Counted from the stretch's first letter, positions 1 to 5,312 are shown. The stretch: DNA of 5,312 nt from Longimicrobium sp. (GCA_030446945.1 JAUJMI010000281.1:1-5312), one strand, 5' to 3'. Program-made: numbers and translations. The notes: generated from the letters alone by a model not told the origin.

Positions 1-173
1 CGGCGGGCTCCCGGCCGAGCCCGCGGTCGCGCGGCCGCGCCCGCCCGGCCGGGCCGGGGCGCGGCGCGGGCCGCAGCGCGGCCCGCGGCTGCCGCCCAGA
101 GCGGCGCCGGATCCGAGATCGGATCCCGCCCCCGTTTTCGTCGGTGCGTCCGCCGTGTGAGACCCGCGAGACC
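1..173. other. GC-rich, palindrome-rich non-coding stretch
   Basis: Nothing here supports a gene. The plus-strand frame ending with TGA at 158-160 is open from the window edge but is a run of Ala, Pro, Arg and Gly with no recognisable motif; it could be the tail of a convergent gene or chance. CGCGGGCCGC (65-74) and GCGGCCCGCG (78-87) form a perfect 10-bp stem with a 3-base loop. GGATCCGA (109-116) and TCGGATCC (119-126) form a second inverted repeat. These lie downstream of the lipid kinase stop and might end or protect its transcript, but neither has a U-run on the minus strand. Confidence 0.5.
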
Positions 174-1097
174 CTACGCCGGCACCAGCACGTGCGCCCC
201 GCCTGGGACAGCGCGCACCGAGAGCGGCGTCACGCCCATCGGCTCGCCGTCGGTTTCGGTGACCACGGGGGAGTCGGTCTCGATGTGGATCTCCTCGGCT
301 TGCAGGTAGATCAGGCGGTTGTCGCCGGCGTAGCGGCGGCGCGCCATCCGCCAAAGCATGGCGGCTACGTCGGTGAGGTTGCGCGGGGCGAAGATGCACA
401 CGTCCAGCTTGCCGTCCTGGAACGACACCCCCGGCCCGATGCTGAACGCCACCGAGAGGAAGCGCGACGCGAACTGCCCCATGTTGGCCACCAGCACCAT
501 GGCGGCGTTCACCTCCAGCGTCTCCCCGTCCGCGGTGATGCGGTACAGGGTGGAGGGCGGGGTGATCCCGGTGCGCAGGCCCGCGTACAGGTAGGCGCCG
601 AAGCCCCAGCGGTCCTTTAGCTCGCGCGTGGCGGCGGCCATGATGGCCGCGTCCCACCCCGCGCCGGCGGTCACGGCGAAGTAGCGCCCGTCCGCCAACC
701 GGCCGAGGTCGATGGGCGCCGCGCGGCCGTTGACCACCACGTCCACGGCCGCCTCCACCGCCAGCGGGATCCCCAGGTTGCTGGCGAGCTGGTTGCCGGT
801 GCCCTTGGGGATGATCCCCAGCGGGATGCCGGTGCCCGCCAGCCCGGTGATGACCTCGCCCACCGTGCCGTCGCCGCCCACCGCCACCACCGAGCGGTAG
901 CCGACACGGGCGGCCATGCGCGCCATCTCCTCGGCGTCGCCGGCGCCGCGAGTTTCCAGGATGTCGAAGCCCGCACGGCGCGCGGCGAACGCCCCGGCCA
1001 GGGCGCGCACCGCCCGATCGGTGCTCACCTGCCCCGCGGCCGGGTTCAGCACGACCAGGTGTCGGGACGCGTACGGGTGCGGTTCTGGTTGGGTCAA
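174..1097 (-). CDS. DAGK/YegS-type lipid kinase
   Basis: Member of the diacylglycerol kinase catalytic-domain family: ATP-dependent phosphorylation of diacylglycerol or a related lipid (sphingoid base, ceramide) at the inner face of the membrane. With the proposed start the protein is 307 residues, typical of the family. Order of motifs: first strand and turn HLVVLNPAAGQ (13-23); nucleotide loop GGDGTVGEV (74-82); PKGTGNQLASNLGIP (97-111); GAGWDAAIM (145-153), opening the C-terminal beta-sandwich; FQDGKLDV (226-233); and ETDGEP (281-286), the usual DGE near the end. No transmembrane helix is seen. The frame stays open up to 1403, inside pgi, and has no ATG between 1195 and the first motif. 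TTG at 1097 is the best-placed start, but no Shine-Dalgarno supports it. A GTG at 1052 would remove the first strand. The exact lipid substrate cannot be read from sequence, so no gene symbol is given. Confidence 0.9.
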   Translation of the reverse strand: MTQPEPHPYASRHLVVLNPAAGQVSTDRAVRALAGAFAARRAGFDILETRGAGDAEEMARMAARVGYRSVVAVGGDGTVGEVITGLAGTGIPLGIIPKGTGNQLASNLGIPLAVEAAVDVVVNGRAAPIDLGRLADGRYFAVTAGAGWDAAIMAAATRELKDRWGFGAYLYAGLRTGITPPSTLYRITADGETLEVNAAMVLVANMGQFASRFLSVAFSIGPGVSFQDGKLDVCIFAPRNLTDVAAMLWRMARRRYAGDNRLIYLQAEEIHIETDSPVVTETDGEPMGVTPLSVRAVPGGAHVLVPA

Positions 1098-1134
1098 CTC
1101 GGCTGCGTGGTGTGGGCGCGGGAGGAGGGAGCGC

Positions 1135-1167
1135 GAAGCGCCGGGCCGCGAGAGACCCGGCGCCTTC
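1135..1167 (-). other. GC hairpin in the pgi/lipid kinase gap
   Basis: GCGCCGGG (1138-1145) and CCCGGCGC (1156-1163) form a perfect 8-bp stem with a 10-base loop. Allowing one bulged C at 1164, three more pairs form (GAA 1135-1137 with TTC 1165-1167). It lies 28 bases downstream of the pgi stop and 38 bases ahead of the proposed TTG of the lipid kinase. In the direction of transcription it is followed by a C/T-mixed sequence rather than a U-run, so it could attenuate, stabilise the pgi mRNA 3' end or do nothing. A Rho-independent terminator is not supported. Confidence 0.55.
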
Positions 1168-1194
1168 AAGTATATGCGCGGATGCGAATGGTTT

Positions 1195-2595
1195 CTAGCG
1201 CGACGTCCAGTCGTCGCGCTTCGGCGCGCGCCCTTCCCACTCGGCGCGCTGCGTCTCGAAGCCCGCGCGCCCCATGATCCCGTACGTGAGCTGCTTCCCG
1301 AGCTCCACACCGGGCTGATCCAGCGGGTCCACTCCGTACAGGTGGCCGGCGTACACGGTGGCGATCTGGAAGAGCATGAACACCCCGCCCAGCGAGCGCG
1401 CATCCACGCGCGGCAGCTCGAGCATCATGTTCATCCGCCCGCGCCGTGCGAGCGCGGCCTCCGTGGCCAGCATCTCGGTGCGCAGCAGCCCGCCGAGCGT
1501 CTGCCCCCCCAGGTACCCCAGCTCGCCCAGTTCGGGGTACACGCTCGGGATCTCCACGTCGATCTCCCGCTCCGCCTCGGCCAGGAAGGTGATCGTCTTG
1601 TCGAACGGCCCCTCGATGTAGAGCTGCACCTGCGAATGCTGGTCGGTGGCCCCGAGCGACTTGACCGGCGTGGGCCCGGCGAACACCTCTTCACCCCCGC
1701 GCGTGCTCTGCTTCCCGAGGCTCTCGGCCCAGAGCTGCCGGAACCAGTCCGCCACGTCGCGCAGGCGGTCGGAGTACGGCATCATCACGTGGATGGGCGC
1801 GTCCGCCTCCGTGTCCGCCAGGTACTGGAGGACGGCGAAAAGGCCGGCGGGGTTGGAGCGCAGGTCGTCGGTGTCGCAGCGCTCGGCCATCTCGCGCGCG
1901 CCCGCCAGCAGCTCGCGCACGTCGATCCCCACCATCGCCGCCGGCAGCAGCCCCACGGCCGAGAGCACGGAAAAGCGCCCGCCCACGCTGGGCGGGATGG
2001 GGAGCGAGGCGATGTCCTCCTGCTTCGCGAGCTGGCGCAGGACGCCCTTCTCCGGATCGGTGGTGAAGAGGAGGTGGCGCCGGTACCCGTCGCCCAGCTT
2101 CTCCTGCAGCCGCTGGCGGACGATGAGGTACTGCGACATCGTCTCCGCCGTGCCGCCGCTCTTGGAGACGACGTTGAACAGGGTGCGCCCCAGCTCCAGA
2201 CGGTCGAGGAAGGGCCCGATGGTGGCCGGGTCCACGTTGTCGAGCACGTGGATGCGGGGGAAGAAGTCGCGCTCCTCGTCGCTCAGCTCGTTCCACGACG
2301 GCTTCAGCAGGGCGGAGCGCAGCGCGATCATCCCCAGCGCCGACCCCCCGATCCCCAGCACCACGAAGTCGGAGAACGCCTGCCCCGCCCCCTCCGCGAA
2401 CGCCTCGATGGAGGCGAGGGTGTCGTCTTCCTGGGTGAGCGAGAAGAAACCCATCTCACCCGACTCGCGCCGCCTCTGCGTATCGGCGTGGGCCTCGCGG
2501 AACCTCTCCGCCATCCCCTCCAGCGCCGCGGGGTCGATCCCTCGCCCGCCGAGCCGCGGGGCGAGCATGTTGTTGTAGTCCAGGACGATGCGCAT
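1195..2595 (-). CDS. pgi: Glucose-6-phosphate isomerase
   Basis: Interconverts glucose-6-phosphate and fructose-6-phosphate in the cytosol, serving glycolysis, gluconeogenesis and the entry to the pentose phosphate route. At 466 residues it belongs to the short bacterial class (compare about 450 in Bacillus and 549 in E. coli). Two SIS-type sugar-binding domains are visible: GIGGSALG (81-88) and the phosphate loop SKSGGTAET (144-152) in the first, and family signature GGRFSVLSAVG (205-215). Likely catalytic residues are R207, E291 (WAESLGK), H320 (GATDQHSQ) and K434 (VELGKQ). The second family signature reads DPLDQPGVELGK, with Leu425 where Phe or Tyr is usual. The start at 2595 (MRIVLDYNNML) matches the family N-terminus. 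The mRNA just ahead of ATG is C-rich repeat sequence with no Shine-Dalgarno. It lies 110 bp after the MBL gene and 97 bp before the lipid kinase. Confidence 0.97.
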   Translation of the reverse strand: MRIVLDYNNMLAPRLGGRGIDPAALEGMAERFREAHADTQRRRESGEMGFFSLTQEDDTLASIEAFAEGAGQAFSDFVVLGIGGSALGMIALRSALLKPSWNELSDEERDFFPRIHVLDNVDPATIGPFLDRLELGRTLFNVVSKSGGTAETMSQYLIVRQRLQEKLGDGYRRHLLFTTDPEKGVLRQLAKQEDIASLPIPPSVGGRFSVLSAVGLLPAAMVGIDVRELLAGAREMAERCDTDDLRSNPAGLFAVLQYLADTEADAPIHVMMPYSDRLRDVADWFRQLWAESLGKQSTRGGEEVFAGPTPVKSLGATDQHSQVQLYIEGPFDKTITFLAEAEREIDVEIPSVYPELGELGYLGGQTLGGLLRTEMLATEAALARRGRMNMMLELPRVDARSLGGVFMLFQIATVYAGHLYGVDPLDQPGVELGKQLTYGIMGRAGFETQRAEWEGRAPKRDDWTSR

Positions 2596-2705
2596 AAGGG
2601 AAAGGGATCAGGGATTAGGGATTCGGGATCAGGGATTAGGAACCGCGGATGGGGGACCTGTGCCGTTCACCTCATCCCCCATCCCCAATCCCTCATCCCC
2701 GCCGT
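2596..2705. repeat. Inverted heptamer array A (MBL gene/pgi gap)
   Basis: The whole gap between the MBL gene stop and the pgi start is repeat. Left arm, 2604-2640 on the plus strand: GGGATCA, GGGATTA, GGGATTC, GGGATCA, GGGATTA, then GG; one more GGG lies at 2598. Right arm, 2670-2699, reads on the minus strand GGGATGA, GGGATTG, GGGATGG, GGGATGA, then GG. A 29-bp spacer (2641-2669) separates the arms and contains CCGCGG. The two arms face each other, so the transcript of either strand could fold into a long stem of GGGAT/AUCCC pairs interrupted by 2-base loops. The left arm ends 8 bases from the pgi ATG and the right arm 6 bases from the MBL stop. The organisation resembles the short tandemly repeated repetitive (heptanucleotide) sequences known from cyanobacteria and the heptamer arrays of some gamma-proteobacteria. 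Confidence 0.9.
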
Positions 2706-3482
2706 TCAGACTTCCACCACCAGCCCGTCGTACGCGCCGAACACCCCTGCGGGCAGGCGCCGGTCCAGCTCCGCCTGGCTCACGCGGTGGCTCAGGTGCG
2801 TCAGGTACGTGCGCTCGGCGCCGACGCGGGCGGCGGCTTCGACGGCCTCCTCCACGCTGAAGTGCGTGGGATGCGGGCGGCCGAACCAGAGGGCGTTCAG
2901 CACCAGCACCCGCACCCCCCGCAGCGCCTCCTCGGTGCGCGGGGGAAGGAGCTTGCCGTCGGTGATGTAGCCGAGGCCGCCCGCGCGGAACCCCATCACC
3001 TCCTCGCGCCCGTGCGGCACGGGGAGCGGCAGCATCTCGAAGCCCGCGACGGAGGCTGGCTCGTACGCCCTCACCTCGCGCAGCGCCCCCTCCGGCTTCG
3101 AAGTCCCCTCCAGCGGCCGCATGGTCGTGTCGAAGACGTAGCGGAAGCGGTCGCGCAGCGTCGCCGCGCACCCCTCGGACGCGTACACCTCCAGCGCCCC
3201 GCCGCCGCGCTCCGAGAAGACGCGCAGGTCGTCCACGCCGTGCACGTGATCGGCGTGGCAGTGCGTGTACCATACGGCGTCCACCCTGTCCACCCCGGCC
3301 GCCACCAGCTGCAGCCGCAGCTCCGGCGGGGTGTCCACCAGCAGGCGCCGCCCGTCCTCCTCCAGCAGCGCCCCGTGCCGCGTCCTGCGGTCCCGCGGGT
3401 CGGCCGAGGTGCAGACGACGCAGCCGCAGCCGATCACCGGCACGCCGAAGGAGGTGCCGGTGCCCAGGAAGGTCAGGCGCAC
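2706..3482 (-). CDS. PhnP-like MBL-fold metallo-hydrolase
   Basis: 258-residue metallo-beta-lactamase-fold protein, presumably a cytosolic phosphodiesterase (no signal peptide or membrane segment). It resembles PhnP, which opens phosphoribosyl 1,2-cyclic phosphate. The N-terminus MRLTFLGTGTSFGVP gives the first strand and glycine turn. C19, C21 and C24 (GCGCVVC) with H232 match the structural zinc site of PhnP. The catalytic metal motif THCHADH gives H74, H76, D78 and H79; further likely ligands are H157 (PHG), D175 (TDG) and H229 (THLSH). H207 in PTHFS sits where PhnP has its catalytic histidine. The start is GTG at 3482; moving it downstream would delete the first strand. No Shine-Dalgarno is seen; a heptamer array ends 9 bases upstream of the start codon. 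The gene lies between pyk and pgi, far from any visible phosphonate gene, so PhnP activity is not implied. The fold is certain; the substrate is unknown. Confidence 0.93.
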   Translation of the reverse strand: MRLTFLGTGTSFGVPVIGCGCVVCTSADPRDRRTRHGALLEEDGRRLLVDTPPELRLQLVAAGVDRVDAVWYTHCHADHVHGVDDLRVFSERGGGALEVYASEGCAATLRDRFRYVFDTTMRPLEGTSKPEGALREVRAYEPASVAGFEMLPLPVPHGREEVMGFRAGGLGYITDGKLLPPRTEEALRGVRVLVLNALWFGRPHPTHFSVEEAVEAAARVGAERTYLTHLSHRVSQAELDRRLPAGVFGAYDGLVVEV

Positions 3483-3609
3483 GGAACGGCAGGGATTAGG
3501 GAATAGGGATTAGGGATCAGGAACTGCACGGCACAACGCGCCCGGCTCGCCGCTGCGCCTCGGTTGCTTGTACTATTCCCTATTCCCTGACCCCTATTCC
3601 CTGCCCCTC
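3483..3609. repeat. Inverted heptamer array B (pyk/MBL gene gap)
   Basis: Same design as array A, in the next gap. Left arm, 3492-3521 on the plus strand: GGGATTA, GGGAATA, GGGATTA, GGGATCA, then GG. Right arm, 3574-3601, reads on the minus strand GGGAATA, GGGGTCA, GGGAATA, GGGAATA, preceded by a partial GGGGCA (3602-3607). The spacer is 52 bp (3522-3573) and GC-rich. It contains ACGGCACA (3528-3535), whose reverse complement TGTGCCGT is in the spacer of array A (2659-2666); eight bases is too short to prove common descent. The left arm ends 9 bases before the GTG start of the MBL gene and the right arm ends a few bases after the pyk stop. There is no U-run, so it is not a canonical terminator. 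Confidence 0.9.
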
Positions 3610-5031
3610 TCACACCACCTCCACCTGCAGCAGATTCGTCGTGCCCGGCACGTGGATCGGGTAGCCTGCGGTCACCACCATGCGGTCGCCGGGCTTGCCG
3701 AGGCCGCGGCTCACGACCTCCGAGCGCGCGTAGTCCATCATCTCCTCGAACGACGACTGCGCCGAGCAGAGCACCGGGATCGTCCCCCACACCAGCGCGA
3801 GCTGGTTGTAGGTGCGCTCCGTGTCCGTGATGGCCAGGATGGGGACGGGCGGGCGGAACGACGACACCACGCGCGCGGTGGAGCCGCTGCTGGTGAAGGT
3901 CACGATCACAGGGGCCTGCAGCCGGCGCACCGCCTCCACCGTGGCGCCGGCGACGGCGCGCTCGGTGGGGGTGTGGCCGTCGGAGCTGGCGCTGATGGGC
4001 ATGTCATAGTGCGGGCCCGCGTCCATCACGTGCGAGTCCTCGATCTCCTGCGCGATCCTCACCATCGACTGCACGGCCTGCACCGGGAACTTCCCCGTCG
4101 CCGTCTCGGCCGAGAGCATCAGCGCGTCGGTGCCGTCGATGATGGCGTTCGCCACGTCCGAAGCCTCGGCGCGGGTGGGGCGCGGGTTCTCGATCATCGA
4201 CTCCAGCATCTGCGTGGCGGTGATCACCGGGCGGCTGCTGAGGTTCGCCATCTGGATCATCCGCTTCTGCGCCAGCGGCACCTGCTCAAAGGGGAGCTCC
4301 ACCCCCAGATCGCCGCGCGCCACCATCGCCGCGGCCGACGCGGCCAGGATCGCCTCCAGGTTCTCCAGCGCGTGCCCCTTCTCCACCTTGACCACGATCA
4401 GCGGACCGCCCTCGGGGATGCGGCTCACCAGGTCCAGCACGTCCTCGGCCGTGCGCACGAACGAGAGGGCCACGTAGTCCACCCCCTGCTCCAGCGCGAA
4501 CTCCAGGTCGCGCAGGTCCTTCTCGGTCAGCGATGGCGCGCTCACGCGGACGCCGGGGAGGTTGATCCCCTTGTTGGAGGTCAGCGTCCCGCCGTGGATC
4601 ACGCGCATGGTGACGCGCGGCGGCGCCACGTCCTCCACGATCAGCTCCATCAGCCCGTCGGCCAGCAGCACCACGTCGCCCACCTCCACGTCCCCCGCGA
4701 GCTGCGCGTAAGTGGTGGGGAGCTCCTTCGCGGGGTCGTGCTCCCCCTCGGGGGCGAAGCGGACGGCGTCGCCCGGGGTCAGCTCCACGGCCTCGGGAAG
4801 GACGCCCACGCGGATCTTGGGGCCCTGCAGGTCCCCCAGCACTGCGATGGGGCGCCCGGCCTTGCGTGCGGCCTCGCGCACGTTGCGGATCGTCTCCGCG
4901 TGGCGCTCCTGCGTGCCGTGGGAAAAGTTGATGCGGGCCACGTCCATCCCCGCCACGATCAGCGAGGCGATGCGCTCGGGAGACCAGGTGGCGGGTCCCA
5001 GCGTGCAGACGATCTTGGTACGTCGGTTCAT
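3610..5031 (-). CDS. pyk: Pyruvate kinase
   Basis: Cytosolic enzyme of the last glycolytic step: phosphoenolpyruvate + ADP to pyruvate + ATP. The protein is 473 residues, normal for a bacterial enzyme without the extra C-terminal domain. The N-terminal barrel begins with TKIVCTLGPA (5-14) and carries R33 and the NFSHG loop (35-39). The B-domain lid spans about 71-166. The active-site lysine is K215 in VVKVE, with metal ligands E217 and D241 (ARGDLG) and T273 in TATQMLESM; PTRAEASDVANA follows at 285-296. The C-terminal domain (about 350-473) has a phosphate-loop-like TSSGSTA (380-386). The segment DLQGPKIRV (67-75) is the PykA-like version that family work links to K+ independence. ATG at 5031 is chosen because homologues begin just before TKIVCTLGP; the frame stays open to 5118, but the extra 29 residues look like translated leader. 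No clear Shine-Dalgarno is visible. SAAAMVARGD (232-241) replaces the more usual SDGIMVARGD. Confidence 0.97.
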   Translation of the reverse strand: MNRRTKIVCTLGPATWSPERIASLIVAGMDVARINFSHGTQERHAETIRNVREAARKAGRPIAVLGDLQGPKIRVGVLPEAVELTPGDAVRFAPEGEHDPAKELPTTYAQLAGDVEVGDVVLLADGLMELIVEDVAPPRVTMRVIHGGTLTSNKGINLPGVRVSAPSLTEKDLRDLEFALEQGVDYVALSFVRTAEDVLDLVSRIPEGGPLIVVKVEKGHALENLEAILAASAAAMVARGDLGVELPFEQVPLAQKRMIQMANLSSRPVITATQMLESMIENPRPTRAEASDVANAIIDGTDALMLSAETATGKFPVQAVQSMVRIAQEIEDSHVMDAGPHYDMPISASSDGHTPTERAVAGATVEAVRRLQAPVIVTFTSSGSTARVVSSFRPPVPILAITDTERTYNQLALVWGTIPVLCSAQSSFEEMMDYARSEVVSRGLGKPGDRMVVTAGYPIHVPGTTNLLQVEVV

Positions 5032-5052
5032 CGGTCTCGCTCGTGCGGCATG

Positions 5053-5080
5053 CGGAGCCCGCCCTCGCGGGCAAGCTCCG
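5053..5080 (-). promoter_or_regulatory. Leader hairpin upstream of pyk
   Basis: On the minus strand CGGAGCTTGCCC (5080 down to 5069) pairs with GGGCGGGCTCCG (5064 down to 5053) over 12 continuous pairs, two of them T-G wobbles, closed by the four bases GCGA, a GNRA-type tetraloop. The stem ends 21 bases before the pyk ATG. The wobbles are G-U only when this strand is the RNA; on the opposite strand they become A-C mismatches, so the structure favours the pyk transcript. No U-run follows, so it is not a terminator. Its function is unknown; a role in mRNA stability or translation is an inference. Confidence 0.5.
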
Positions 5081-5116
5081 GACCGCGGCGGGTCACGGTT
5101 GGCGTGCGAGAGAGAC

Positions 5117-5146
5117 ATTCTGCCCCCGGCGTCGCGGCGGGGGCAA
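5117..5146 (-). promoter_or_regulatory. Weak promoter-like pair upstream of pyk
   Basis: Reading the minus strand, TTGCCC (5146-5141) and CAGAAT (5122-5117) are separated by 18 bases; each matches the sigma70-type consensus at four of six positions. The pair would start a transcript of roughly 80 untranslated bases containing the leader hairpin. Such matches arise often by chance, so this is only a candidate. Confidence 0.22.
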
Positions 5147-5164
5147 GGGGCGGGGGAGAAACCG

Positions 5165-5188
5165 GTGCGTTAGTGCGTGAGTGCGTTG
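5165..5188. repeat. Three-unit octamer tandem repeat
   Basis: Three adjoining units read GTGCGTTA, GTGCGTGA and GTGCGTTG on the plus strand. They lie in the non-coding stretch upstream of pyk. This is a different family from the heptamer arrays at 2604-2699 and 3492-3601, but of the same kind: a short, degenerate, non-coding tandem repeat. Confidence 0.6.
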
Positions 5189-5251
5189 CCACGCGTCTGC
5201 CGGTGCCGTTCCCCCCGCCGTGGTACGCCCCCCGCACCGATGCGCGCCTAC

Positions 5252-5285
5252 GCCCCTCCCCCAAGGCAGTTCTCGGGGGAGGGGC
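5252..5285. repeat. Perfect 11-bp inverted repeat, REP-like
   Basis: GCCCCTCCCCC (5252-5262) and GGGGGAGGGGC (5275-5285) are exact reverse complements around a 12-base loop. G/A-rich sequence follows (5286-5310, with GAGGAACC and GGGGAGAGGG). I recall similar CCCCTCCCCC/GGGGGAGGGG palindromes as dispersed intergenic repeats in high-GC genomes, but cannot check this here. No gene is seen around it before the window ends. Confidence 0.6.
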
Positions 5286-5312
5286 AGCGAGGAACCAGCG
5301 GGGAGAGGGCCT

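Noticed and set aside
2..160. C-terminus of a plus-strand gene ending with TGA at 158-160
   Set aside because: Only about 50 low-complexity residues are visible with no motif, and all frames are open here because of composition.
1169..1174. TATACT (minus strand) as a -10 box for a lipid kinase promoter
   Set aside because: There is no recognisable -35 at 16-18 bases upstream, and the start point would fall inside the GC hairpin.
1098..1403. N-terminal extension of the lipid kinase by up to 102 residues
   Set aside because: It would overlap the end of pgi in another frame and encodes a Ser/Arg-rich stretch without family similarity.
2604..2699. CRISPR array or telomere-like TTAGGG sequence
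   Set aside because: Units are 7 bases with no spacers, and nothing like cas genes is nearby. The TTAGGG resemblance comes from the GGGATTA heptamer in an internal chromosomal gap.
916..2970. Long plus-strand open frame (684 codons) opposite pgi
   Set aside because: It is rich in Arg, His, Gln and Leu with no family motif, and lies antisense to pgi and the start of the lipid kinase. Open antisense frames are expected in DNA this GC-rich.
2706..3482. Naming the MBL gene phnP
   Set aside because: The fold and ligands match, but many MBL-fold relatives share them and there is no phosphonate context.
3574..3609. Rho-independent terminator after pyk
   Set aside because: The inverted arms could pair, but there is no U-run after the stem and the spacer is 52 bases.
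5032..5118. N-terminal extension of pyruvate kinase by 29 residues (ATG at 5118)
   Set aside because: The extension is Arg/Ala/Pro-rich, is absent from the family and includes the leader hairpin. ATG at 5031 gives the standard N-terminus.

Overview
The window carries four complete genes, all on the minus strand, so it is transcribed from right to left: pyruvate kinase (pyk), a PhnP-like metallo-beta-lactamase-fold hydrolase, glucose-6-phosphate isomerase (pgi) and a DAGK/YegS-type lipid kinase. Base composition is very GC-rich, with strong G/C bias at third codon positions. The short intergenic spaces hold degenerate tandem repeats (heptamers of the type GGGATTA, an octamer GTGCGTTA, a CCCCTCCCCC/GGGGGAGGGG palindrome). 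From memory, this style of intergenic repeat together with these proteins resembles Gemmatimonadota (Longimicrobium-like) genomes. That placement is an inference without a database search; other high-GC lineages such as Lysobacter/Xanthomonas carry similar heptamer arrays.

Layout from the transcriptional 5' end. 5032-5312: upstream of pyk, with a perfect 11-bp palindrome, an octamer repeat, a weak promoter-like pair and a strong 12-bp leader hairpin capped by a GNRA-type tetraloop. 3610-5031: pyk. 3483-3609: gap filled by inverted heptamer array B. 2706-3482: MBL-fold phosphodiesterase-like gene. 2596-2705: gap filled by inverted heptamer array A. 1195-2595: pgi. 1098-1194: gap with an 8-bp GC hairpin. 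174-1097: lipid kinase, probably with a TTG start. 1-173: extremely GC-rich, palindrome-rich sequence with no gene I can support.

Two genes act in glycolysis: pgi at the glucose-6-P/fructose-6-P branch point and pyk at the final ATP-yielding step. The MBL hydrolase has the PhnP fold and metal ligands, but no phosphonate-pathway genes are near it, so its substrate is open. The lipid kinase phosphorylates a diacylglycerol- or sphingoid-type lipid. Gaps of 97-127 bp and shared orientation allow co-transcription, but the repeats and hairpins between genes could equally uncouple them.

I see no undescribed multi-gene system. The points most worth a second look are the two gene-to-gene spaces made almost entirely of facing heptamer arrays that abut the stop and start codons, and the pyruvate kinase residue set Leu/Gln/Lys/Val that predicts a K+-independent enzyme.
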